Assembly (NCBI GenBank): GCA_964535405.1
Contig: CAZHUG010000013.1
Span: 1-44,302 of the forward strand
Length of the DNA: 44,302 bases
Origin: Scatomorpha sp964535405
GTDB lineage: Bacteria > Bacillota > Clostridia > Oscillospirales > Oscillospiraceae
Reading direction: 5' to 3'
Shown here in pieces: positions 1 through 6,623 of this stretch (its first letter is position 1; every line of letters begins with the position of its first letter). The notes under the pieces are model-generated. The model had not been told where the DNA came from, did not search any database, and saw only the letters and a program-made list of their open reading frames with translations. Both the position numbers and the translations under genes were made by a program.

Positions 1-450
1 ATCGTCGTCAACAAGTGGGACCTCGTTGAGAAGGACGACAAGACTATGGACAAGCAGCGCAAGGAGGTCTATCGTGACCTTGCATACATGACATATGCGC
101 CCGTGCTGTTCATATCCGCACTGACGGGTCAGCGGGCTGACCGCATTTTTGAGCTTGTGAACTACGTGAACGACCAGAGCGCGATGCGCATAACCACGGG
201 TATGCTCAACAACATTCTCTCGGATGCACAGGCGAGGCAGCAGCCCCCGACGGACAAGGGCCGCCGCCTGAAGATTTACTATATGACACAGACGGGGATA
301 AAGCCGCCGAACTTTGTAGTGTTCTGCAACAGCCGCGAGCTTTTTCATTTTTCATATCAGCGCTATATCGAGAACCAGATCAGGGCGGTCTTCGGCCTTG
401 AGGGCACGCCGATTCGTATGGTTATACGTCAAAAGGGGGATACCGAATAA
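1..450 (+). CDS. der: Ribosome-assembly GTPase Der (EngA), C-terminal part
   Basis: The reading frame is open from base 1, so the gene enters from the left; the first visible residues contain NKWDLV, the NKxD guanine-specificity motif (G4) of the second GTPase domain of Der. The G5-like SALTGQ follows at about residue 40. The rest is the KH-like C-terminal domain (KIYYMTQ, PPNFVVF, RYIENQIR, GTPIRMV). Der has two GTPase domains and helps 50S subunit maturation. The TAA stop overlaps the ATG of plsY by one base, so the two are translationally coupled. About two thirds of the protein lies outside the window. Confidence 0.95.
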   Translation: MVVNKWDLVEKDDKTMDKQRKEVYRDLAYMTYAPVLFISALTGQRADRIFELVNYVNDQSAMRITTGMLNNILSDAQARQQPPTDKGRRLKIYYMTQTGIKPPNFVVFCNSRELFHFSYQRYIENQIRAVFGLEGTPIRMVIRQKGDTE

Positions 451-1127
451 TGCTGATCACCGTCATGCTCATTGCTACGGCAGCCATTGCATATTTTCTT
501 GGAAGCATAAACGGCTCTATAATAGTATCCAATGTTATGTTTCGCAGTGATGTGCGTGAACGCGGCAGCGGAAACGCAGGCTTAACGAATTTCTACCGCA
601 ACTTTGGCATCAAGGGAATTGCCGGGGTTGTGGGCATTGATGTTGCCAAAGGTGTTCTGGGTGCGCTCATCGGCGGCTGGCTGCTTACATTCACGGCGCC
701 TGAGACGCCTGAGACTATGGCGGCGTATTTTTTGGACACGGGCCATATGTTTGCCGCGGTGTTCGTGGTTTTGGGGCATGTGTTCCCGGTGTTTTACGGT
801 TTTCGCGGCGGCAAGGGCATCCTGTGCGGCGTGTCCGCAGCCTTTGTGGTTGACTGGCGTGCGGGCATGATCTGCCTGCTGGTTTTCGGCATTGCATTTG
901 GACTGACCCGCTTTGTCTCGCTCGGCTCTATTTTGGGAGCGCTGAGCTTCCCCATCTCCATGCTCGGACTGGGTCACACAGGACTGCCCGTGACGCTGAG
1001 TTTGATTGCGGTTGCTATGATAGTGATAAAGCACGGCGGGAACATAGTGCGTCTCATAAGGCGCAAGGAACCAAAATTTGAATTTAAGCGCGACATAACA
1101 CATAAATTGGACGAAGATAAATTTTAA
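450..1127 (+). CDS. plsY: Glycerol-3-phosphate acyltransferase PlsY
   Basis: PlsY transfers the acyl group of acyl-phosphate to glycerol-3-phosphate, giving lysophosphatidate at the start of phospholipid synthesis in the inner membrane. The protein (225 aa, slightly longer than the usual about 200) is hydrophobic with several membrane segments. It holds the family motifs GSINGS near residue 18, RGSGNAGLTN near 38 and GHVFPVFYGFRGGKG near 109. The ATG shares its A with the der stop codon. The der-plsY order is common in Clostridia. The charged C-terminal tail after about residue 200 is the only unusual part. Confidence 0.95.
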   Translation: MLITVMLIATAAIAYFLGSINGSIIVSNVMFRSDVRERGSGNAGLTNFYRNFGIKGIAGVVGIDVAKGVLGALIGGWLLTFTAPETPETMAAYFLDTGHMFAAVFVVLGHVFPVFYGFRGGKGILCGVSAAFVVDWRAGMICLLVFGIAFGLTRFVSLGSILGALSFPISMLGLGHTGLPVTLSLIAVAMIVIKHGGNIVRLIRRKEPKFEFKRDITHKLDEDKF

Positions 1128-1141
1128 CGGAGGCCGAGAGT

Positions 1142-1864
1142 ATGCTGGAACTTCAAAACATAAGCTATGTTGCCGACGGAGAAGACGGCAGCAAAAAGGA
1201 AATATTGCGCGATGTGAGTCTGACGGTAAGCGAGCGCTTTGTGGCAATTACCGGGCCTAACGGCGGCGGCAAGTCCACCCTGGCAAAGGTCATAGCAGGC
1301 ATCATTAGGCCCACATCCGGGCGCGTTCTCCTCAATGGCGAGGATATAACCGGGCTGAGCGTCACAGAGCGTGCGAAACGCGGCATAAGCTTTGCTTTCC
1401 AGCAGCCTGTGCGCTTCAAGGGCATCACGGTGTTTGATCTGCTCTGCCTGTCAGCAGGCAAGCAGCTATCGGTCAGTGAGGCCTGTGAGTTCCTCTCAAG
1501 AGTGGGAATGTGCGCCCGCGACTATGTCAATCGTGAGGTCAATGCAAGCCTTTCGGGCGGTGAGCTCAAGCGGATTGAGATCGCCACGATTTTAGCGCGC
1601 GGCACGAAGGTCTCAATTTTCGACGAGCCAGAGGCAGGCATAGACCTGTGGAGCTTTACGAACCTTATAGCGGTGTTTGAGCGCATGTACGAGCAGATAA
1701 ACGGCAGTATAATCATCATTTCTCATCAGGAGCGGATTCTGGAGATTGCAGATAAGATTGTTGTTCTTGCCAGTGGGAGCATAACAGACCTTGGTCCGAG
1801 AGACGAAATTCTGCCCAAGCTCATAAATCCTGCGGGCGCCTGCGCGCGCCTCGAGGCAATTTAA
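1142..1864 (+). CDS. sufC: SufC-type Fe-S assembly ATPase
   Basis: ABC ATPase of the SUF iron-sulfur cluster assembly system. It has Walker A GPNGGGKS at residues 38-45, a Q-loop (AFQQP), signature LSGGE near residue 137 and Walker B IFDEPEAGID. The D-loop lineage EAGIDLWSF is typical of SufC rather than of importers. The gene is followed after 12 bases by a SufBD-family gene, its expected partner. The start ATG is preceded by CGGAGGCCGAGAGT, an acceptable ribosome site. No membrane gene is nearby, which argues against a transport role. Confidence 0.9.
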   Translation: MLELQNISYVADGEDGSKKEILRDVSLTVSERFVAITGPNGGGKSTLAKVIAGIIRPTSGRVLLNGEDITGLSVTERAKRGISFAFQQPVRFKGITVFDLLCLSAGKQLSVSEACEFLSRVGMCARDYVNREVNASLSGGELKRIEIATILARGTKVSIFDEPEAGIDLWSFTNLIAVFERMYEQINGSIIIISHQERILEIADKIVVLASGSITDLGPRDEILPKLINPAGACARLEAI

Positions 1865-1876
1865 GGAGAGGCACAT

Positions 1877-2794
1877 ATGGATAAGATACAGAAAGAGCTG
1901 CTGGCTCAGATAGCTGACTTGCACGATGTTCCTTTGGGAGCATATAACATACGCTCAGACGGTGAAACAGCCTCGCGCAATACCACCGCGAACATAGACA
2001 TCGTGAGTAAACAGGATAAACAGGGCATAGACATAATCATAAAGCCCGGCACGAAGAACGAGAGCATGCACATACCTGTCATTATCGCGAAAAGCGGCCT
2101 CAAGGAGATGGTGTATAATGATTTCCACATAGGCGAGGACTGCGACGTCGTCATCGTCGCCGGCTGCGGCATCTCCAACTGCGGCGATCAGGAGTCGAGG
2201 CATGACGGCATACACAGCTTTTTTGTCGGCAAGAACTCGAAGGTCAAGTATGTCGAGAAGCACTACGCCGAGGGCGACGGCAGCGGCGCGCGTGTAATGA
2301 ACCCTGTGACGGTTATAGAGCTTGCCGAGGGTTCATATATGGAGATGGACACAGTTCAAATAAAGGGCGTGGACAGCACCAAACGCGTCACACAGGCGAA
2401 GCTTGAGAGCGGCGCGACGCTGATCATACATGAAAAGCTCATGACACATGGCGAGCAGTATGCCGAGACTGAATTTTCTGTGGACTTGGATGGCGATGAC
2501 TGCAGCACGAATCTCGTCAGCCGCAGTGTGGCAAAGGGCAACTCCCGCCAGCTTTTTGTGTCGAAGATAAACGGCAACGCAAAGTGCGCAGGGCACTCCG
2601 AATGCGATGCGATAATTATGGACAATGCATCTGTGAGCGCAATTCCGGAGATAAGCGCGAACAACGTCGAGGCGAGCCTTATTCACGAGGCGGCGATCGG
2701 CAAGATTGCCGGTGAGCAGATAACCAAGCTGATGACCCTCGGTTTGACAGAAAATGAGGCGGAGGAACAGATTGTAGCAGGCTTTTTGAAGTAA
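1877..2794 (+). CDS. SufB/SufD-family Fe-S scaffold protein
   Basis: A 305-aa protein whose middle and C-terminal parts form the right-handed beta-helix of the SufBD family (stretches such as SKVKYVEKHYAEGDG, SRSVAKGNSRQ, GHSECDAIIMD, and the end IHEAAIGKIAGEQITKLMTLGLTENEAEE). SufBD proteins form the scaffold on which SufC acts to build Fe-S clusters. It is shorter than SufB of enterobacteria (about 480 aa) and resembles the compact SufBD found with SufC in Clostridia. Start ATG follows AAGGAGAGG. Whether to call it SufB or SufD cannot be settled by eye. Confidence 0.88.
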   Translation: MDKIQKELLAQIADLHDVPLGAYNIRSDGETASRNTTANIDIVSKQDKQGIDIIIKPGTKNESMHIPVIIAKSGLKEMVYNDFHIGEDCDVVIVAGCGISNCGDQESRHDGIHSFFVGKNSKVKYVEKHYAEGDGSGARVMNPVTVIELAEGSYMEMDTVQIKGVDSTKRVTQAKLESGATLIIHEKLMTHGEQYAETEFSVDLDGDDCSTNLVSRSVAKGNSRQLFVSKINGNAKCAGHSECDAIIMDNASVSAIPEISANNVEASLIHEAAIGKIAGEQITKLMTLGLTENEAEEQIVAGFLK

Positions 2795-2799
2795 AACTA

Positions 2800-2828
2800 T
2801 TGACAAGCATCCCGGTTTCTGTTAAGAT
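2800..2828 (+). promoter_or_regulatory. Sigma-70-type promoter of the split tRNA-Ala gene
   Basis: TTGACA at 2800-2805, a spacer of exactly 17 bases, and TAAGAT at 2823-2828. The first base of the tRNA 5' half is at 2845. The position immediately before the tRNA remnant fits the original tRNA promoter, which should now transcribe the inserted left ends and the downstream tRNA. Confidence 0.8.
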
Positions 2829-2844
2829 AACCCTTGCACTGCAT

Positions 2845-2897
2845 GGGGGATTAGCTCAGCTGGGAGCGCGAGCTGGTCGGTAACACACCCCCCAAAA
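2845..2897 (+). other. attL of outer element: 5' half of host tRNA-Ala(GGC) plus attP half-site
   Basis: Bases 2845-2866 read as acceptor GGGGGAT, TA, D-stem GCTC and loop AGCTGGGAG of a tRNA-Ala. After the AG at 2865-2866 the sequence leaves the tRNA and continues as an element end (GAGCTGGTCGG followed by AACACACC and a C/A run). The matching 3' half is at 17476-17531. The D-stem here is mismatched (GCTC with GCGC) but becomes perfect when joined to the distant 3' half. This is direct sequence evidence of integration within the D-arm. Confidence 0.85.
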
Positions 2898-2911
2898 AAT
2901 AGCACCCGGAT

Positions 2912-3006
2912 GAATGGCATTCTCCACCGAATGAATGGCATTCAAAATTGGCCTCGATGTTCCTCACTTTTGAGGGTAGCACAGCCGGGATACGAATGAA
3001 TGGCAC
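2912..3006 (+). repeat. Left subterminal iterons, outer element
   Basis: GAATGGCATTC at 2912-2922 and 2933-2943 (21-base period), and a shorter GAATGGCAC at 2998-3006. The 11-mer equals the centre of the anticodon arm of the tRNA-Ala genes of this region (CTGAATGGCATTCAG). Confidence 0.8.
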
Positions 3007-3031
3007 TATAACGCAAAAAATGGTAATATAT

Positions 3032-3084
3032 GGGGGCGTGGCGCAGCTGGGAGAGCGAGCTGGTCGGTAACACACCCCCCAAAA
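3032..3084 (+). other. attL of inner element: 5' half of element-borne tRNA-Ala plus attP half-site
   Basis: Bases 3032-3053 give acceptor GGGGGCG, TG, D-stem GCGC and loop AGCTGGGAG of a second tRNA-Ala type; from 3054 the same element-end sequence follows as at 2867. Its 3' half lies at 11616-11671. The local D-stem is again mismatched (GCGC with GAGC) and becomes perfect after rejoining. Confidence 0.85.
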
Positions 3085-3097
3085 ATAGCACCCGGAT

Positions 3098-3192
3098 GAA
3101 TGGCATTCTCCACCGCACGAATGGCATTCAAAAACCATCATTATGGCAGTCCATTTTGAGGGTAGCACAGCCGGGATACGAATGAATGGCAC
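3098..3192 (+). repeat. Left subterminal iterons, inner element
   Basis: GAATGGCATTC at 3098-3108 and 3119-3129 (21-base period) and GAATGGCAC at 3184-3192, the same arrangement as at the left end of the outer element. A further copy lies at 3524-3534, just past the recombinase stop codon. Confidence 0.8.
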
Positions 3193-3216
3193 TACAGCAC
3201 AAAAATGGTAAAATAT

Positions 3217-3292
<76 letters not shown>

Positions 3293-3300
3293 AACACCTC

Positions 3301-3333
3301 AAAGCCTTGAAAACACTACGTTTCCAAGGCTTT
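3301..3333 (+). terminator. Intrinsic terminator after tRNA-Ala
   Basis: AAAGCCTTG at 3301-3309 pairs with CAAGGCTTT at 3325-3333, followed by GTTTATTTT. A decayed form of the left arm occurs before the right ends at about 11563 and 17420. Confidence 0.75.
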
Positions 3334-3565
3334 GTTTATTTTGCCACATGGCTCCTTTTGGTGTGATTTTTAACCTTGCGCCCGAATGCGCTATACCCCC
3401 GTAAAATTACTTTATTGCTCGGGATTTCTTGGTGAAGCATGGCGATTCAGGTCGATTCCAGGGAGTGTAAAGGCAAAAACTATGATCCCTCGCTTTCGAA
3501 ACACTTTGAAAAATTCTGCGGAAGAATGGCATTCAAACGGCTTTCGTCATAACCACCAAATGCTA

Positions 3566-5104
3566 TCAAGACAGCTTTCCGGCCGTTGGTTCGCCGCCAA
3601 ATGTCCAATTGATTTTATATTCATAGCCTGTTCCGATTTCCAGCCTTTCAATGAACTGCTCGATTATCTCCTGTTGCTCAGGCAAGAGGAGTCGTTGAAG
3701 TGTACCCTCATCACTGAAATCCATGGTGCTGCAAAGCAAAAAGAGCTTGTTCCGTCGGCGTTTTTGCTCCGCCTCCAAGTCGCCTAGCAACGCAATCTCG
3801 TTCTCTATATCTGCAATTCGTTCCTCGGTTCGCTGTATTAAATCTCGAATCAAAACGGATCCAAAGGCGCTCTGCCCCTTGATGACCTCAACTACCTCAC
3901 GCTTTAGGTCATCGAGGGACTTTTTCTCTTTTTCTCGCTCGTATTTAAGGCGGGCTATCTGTTCCGCCGGAGAATTTTGGTAAGGAACGGTTACCTTCAG
4001 ATTATTCACATTTTCAGGTAAAATGACCTGCGAAACAACGCTCAGAATCATACGATCAACAGTTTTGGCGGAGTAGTTCCATTGACCTGTGCAGTGCGCT
4101 CTGTTAGCGCAAATGTATTTTATTCTAATATATTCAACAGTATCACCATTCCTCTTTTCTCGAGTCTTTTTATTGCAAGTGACGGTCATCCTTTTTCCAC
4201 AATGCATGCAGTACATAACTTCGGAGAGCAGAACCGATGCTCTATGAACTGATCGTAATCCTCTTGGAGGCTCAAGCTTGTTTTTCTCCACCTGTTTTTG
4301 TGCCTGCGCAAAGGTGTTGTCATCAATTATCCTCAAAAATGGAATATTATCTGAAACAGCATCCCCAAATCTCAACACCCCTGTGTACGCAATATTCCTG
4401 AGCATATTCCTGATTGATGCCGTCCCCCAATTATTACCCTGCTTCGTCTTTATATCCTGCAAGTTGAGATAAGAGGCGATTCGATGCGTCCCCATTTTCC
4501 CCTCGCAGTACATTGTAAAAACCTTTCTTACCACCTCTGCTTCCGAGTGATTCACCGTGATATCGTGGACATCATGGCCGCGTTTGTTGACACGCCCCAT
4601 TTTCAGCAAATCATATCCGTAGGGAGCGACTCCCCCAGTAAACACACCTTCGCGAGTCAACTGCTCCATCCGTGTTTTGGTTCGAATGGAGGTTTTGATA
4701 CTCTCACCAGAGGATTGCCAATAACGGATGTAGTTGAGCAACTTGTCTACGTGATCCTCGAAGCGTTGCTCGCCCTCAATAACGCTCCAGACTTCAATGC
4801 CATTCTTAACAAACCACTCCACCACGAAGGGTGTTTCATCGTCCCGCCGACCAAGTCGGTCAAACATAAAGACCAACAGCACATCGAACCGCTTATGCAG
4901 AGTTGCTTTCTTAATTTCTTGTAGGGCTTCCCTATCTTTCGAGGATACCTTGAACCCTGACACACCCTTTTCGGAGAACTCCTGAACAATGTGCCAGCCT
5001 TTTGATTTGGCAAACTCACGGCAAGCTTCGCGCTGCATAGGTATGTCCTCCTTGTCTACTTGACCAAGCGTAGATACGCGATAGAGACAATATACTCTTT
5101 TTAT
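3566..5104 (-). CDS. Large serine recombinase (integrase of the inner element)
   Basis: Site-specific recombinase of the large serine family. If translation starts at the first ATG (5038) the protein lacks its active site. The frame continues upstream through YCLYRVST, the catalytic serine motif, to an ATA at 5104 followed by AAA AGA and preceded by GGGAG at good spacing; relatives begin MKK/MKR here. With that start it is 512 aa with Ser11 catalytic, resolvase domain to about 145 (FDRLGRR), recombinase domain about 165-270, a Cys-rich zinc ribbon (MYCMHCGKRM, YICANRAHC) and a coiled-coil rich in Glu/Lys near 390-460. It is next to attL', as expected for the enzyme that moves the element. A two-base exchange core fits this family. 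Confidence 0.9.
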   Translation of the reverse strand: MKRVYCLYRVSTLGQVDKEDIPMQREACREFAKSKGWHIVQEFSEKGVSGFKVSSKDREALQEIKKATLHKRFDVLLVFMFDRLGRRDDETPFVVEWFVKNGIEVWSVIEGEQRFEDHVDKLLNYIRYWQSSGESIKTSIRTKTRMEQLTREGVFTGGVAPYGYDLLKMGRVNKRGHDVHDITVNHSEAEVVRKVFTMYCEGKMGTHRIASYLNLQDIKTKQGNNWGTASIRNMLRNIAYTGVLRFGDAVSDNIPFLRIIDDNTFAQAQKQVEKNKLEPPRGLRSVHRASVLLSEVMYCMHCGKRMTVTCNKKTREKRNGDTVEYIRIKYICANRAHCTGQWNYSAKTVDRMILSVVSQVILPENVNNLKVTVPYQNSPAEQIARLKYEREKEKKSLDDLKREVVEVIKGQSAFGSVLIRDLIQRTEERIADIENEIALLGDLEAEQKRRRNKLFLLCSTMDFSDEGTLQRLLLPEQQEIIEQFIERLEIGTGYEYKINWTFGGEPTAGKLS

Positions 5105-5162
5105 AAAATAACACTCCCTTCATGCTTATTGTAACGCAGGGAGAGTATGTTGGGCTTACAAG

Positions 5163-5198
5163 TCATCACAACATTCAACAGCGCTTGATTTGTGATGA
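5163..5198. promoter_or_regulatory. Inverted repeat in the divergent intergenic region
   Basis: TCATCACAA at 5163-5171 and TTGTGATGA at 5190-5198, a perfect 9-bp inverted repeat with an 18-base centre, between the recombinase and the divergent operon. It could be an operator; no regulator can be assigned. Confidence 0.35.
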
Positions 5199-5257
5199 GA
5201 CAGGTAGGAACCTCTGGGGGCAAGCGTTAGGATAATCTTTTCATGATAAAAAAGTTA

Positions 5258-5286
5258 TTGCATATTTCTCAAGTTCAAGATATAAT
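5258..5286 (+). promoter_or_regulatory. Promoter of the four-gene operon
   Basis: TTGCAT at 5258-5263, a 17-base spacer, and TATAAT at 5281-5286. The first gene starts at 5325. Confidence 0.75.
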
Positions 5287-5311
5287 AGTAGCTAATAAAT
5301 TAGCTACTATT
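5284..5311. promoter_or_regulatory. Palindromic operator over the -10 and start region
   Basis: Arms 5284-5296 and 5299-5311 (core AGTAGCTAAT and ATTAGCTACT) form a perfect 13-bp inverted repeat separated by AA. It overlaps the last bases of the -10 box and the expected transcription start. A repressor bound here would block the promoter; the adjacent Phd-like gene is the obvious candidate, since Phd/YefM proteins bind such palindromes in their own promoters. Confidence 0.65.
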
Positions 5312-5324
5312 TGGGAGATGCGTT

Positions 5325-5522
5325 ATGAAGGTTGATCTTGAGAATATTATTCCTATATCAAAAGTTAATCAAAATTTTTCGTCTGCTTCAAGAGCGACGG
5401 ACAAGTTTGGTTCTATAGTGATTATGAAAAATAACAATCCAAAATATGTACTGATGACCATTGAAGAGTATCAACGCCTTGAACATCGCCCTGAGGCCAA
5501 AGATAAGAATGGCAAGAGGTGA
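5325..5522 (+). CDS. Phd/YefM-family antitoxin-like DNA-binding protein
   Basis: 65 aa. The pattern MKVDLENIIPISKVNQNF, then a middle with IVIMKNNNPKYVLMTIEEYQRL, is that of the Phd/YefM fold, a small dimeric DNA-binding protein usually paired with a toxin. No RelE/Doc-type toxin gene follows; the next gene, after 6 bases, is a methyltransferase. Start ATG follows GGGAGA. It most likely acts as the autorepressor of this operon through the palindrome at 5284-5311, or as an antidote to one of the large proteins. The function is inferred from family and position. Confidence 0.75.
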   Translation: MKVDLENIIPISKVNQNFSSASRATDKFGSIVIMKNNNPKYVLMTIEEYQRLEHRPEAKDKNGKR

Positions 5523-5528
5523 GGTCTG

Positions 5529-6620
5529 ATGCATCAAATAAATAAGAGTGACAGTGTTTTTATAAAGTCATCTTTGCATACTATTGCCCCGTATGTTGGA
5601 AAACTCAGACCAGAGATTGTAAGTACTCTTATAGATACTTATGTGCTAGAGAAACAGACAATACTTGACCCGTTCTGCGGGTCGGGGACGGTTCCATTAG
5701 AGGCATGGATCAAGGGCTATAAAACTATAGGAATTGATTTGAACTATTATGCCGTCGTCTTAACAAAGGCAAAGCTTAATCCCTACTTATCTCTCGATAA
5801 AGCAATGATTGCTTTGGAAGATAATGCAACAATAGTTGAAAGTTTAAAAACAAATTACGAAGTCGAAAATGTTCCTGAGTGGGTATCAAAATTCTTTCAT
5901 CCAAATACTTTGAACGAGATAATGGTGTGGATGGATGTTTTAGTGAAAAAAGAAGACCATTTTCTCATCTCGTGCCTATTAGGAATATTACATCACCAAA
6001 GGCCGGGGTTCTTATCTTATCCTAGTAGCCATGGAGCTCCTTATTTGAGAGATGGCAAATATCCAATTGATATGTACCCAGAGATGTATGAGTATCGTAA
6101 TGTTTTCGAAAGATTAAAAAAGAAAGTAATTCGATCATATAAAGAAATGCCGGAATTAGATTTTTCAATTGAACGTGATGTTTATCACATCAATACTGCA
6201 GATTTTAATGAATTTATTGAAGAAGATGTTGCGATTATCACAAGTCCGCCGTATATGAAATCACTAACTTATGCCAGAGATAATCGACTTCGACTATGGT
6301 TCTTGGGCTATTCAGAATGGGAGCAGCTTGATAAATCGATTTCAATAAATAAGCATGATTTTTCTGATTTAATGGCTCAATGTTTTAAGTCATGGGCAAA
6401 AATCCAACGAAAAGGAAACTATTGCATACTGGTTGTGGGCGATATTATTTTTGATCGTTCGAAAAAGCAAAGTATACCTAATTTGATATGCGATTTAGCT
6501 GCAAAATCTGATTATGATTTTGTCGAGATAATTGATTACCCCATAAACATAAATAGGAAAGTAGTAAAGACCGAGTCACAAATTAAGACAGAAAAAATTT
6601 GTATTTTCCAAAGGAGATAA
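5529..6620 (+). CDS. DNA methyltransferase (N4-cytosine/N6-adenine type)
   Basis: 363 aa. Motif I DPFCGSGT (about residue 47) binds S-adenosylmethionine and motif IV TSPPY (about residue 239) is the catalytic site of amino-methyltransferases. Motif I precedes motif IV, as in alpha/gamma-like orders. Family members methylate N4 of cytosine or N6 of adenine in a specific DNA site. No restriction endonuclease or specificity subunit is adjacent. The stop is 3 bases before the kinase-ATPase gene, so both are co-transcribed. It is AT-rich relative to the chromosome, which suggests transfer. It could mark self DNA for the system or act on the invader; this is not decidable here. Confidence 0.85.
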   Translation: MHQINKSDSVFIKSSLHTIAPYVGKLRPEIVSTLIDTYVLEKQTILDPFCGSGTVPLEAWIKGYKTIGIDLNYYAVVLTKAKLNPYLSLDKAMIALEDNATIVESLKTNYEVENVPEWVSKFFHPNTLNEIMVWMDVLVKKEDHFLISCLLGILHHQRPGFLSYPSSHGAPYLRDGKYPIDMYPEMYEYRNVFERLKKKVIRSYKEMPELDFSIERDVYHINTADFNEFIEEDVAIITSPPYMKSLTYARDNRLRLWFLGYSEWEQLDKSISINKHDFSDLMAQCFKSWAKIQRKGNYCILVVGDIIFDRSKKQSIPNLICDLAAKSDYDFVEIIDYPININRKVVKTESQIKTEKICIFQRR

Positions 6621-6623
6621 AGA

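Larger units (their letters stand above)
2845..3216 (+). repeat. Two tandem copies of a 186-bp left-end unit
   Basis: Units start at 2845 and 3032 (periods 187 and 185), and a third start at 3217 is the intact tRNA. Each unit consists of a tRNA-Ala 5' half, the element end, two GAATGGCATTC words, a variable stretch, GGGTAGCACAGCCGGGATACG and a TAATAT/TAAAAT box followed by TATGGGGG. The copies are nearly identical except in the tRNA acceptor and a 30-base internal stretch. Long minus-strand frames here are the familiar spurious translations over tRNA genes and these repeats. Confidence 0.85.

Noticed and set aside
582..1247. Minus-strand open frame across plsY and others like it across the enzyme genes
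   Set aside because: Shadow frames of GC-rich coding sequence; no ribosome sites, and the plus-strand genes are unambiguous.
4795..4806. AATGCCATTC inside the recombinase gene as an iteron
   Set aside because: It is a single copy within conserved coding sequence, without the 21-23 base spacing; chance is sufficient.
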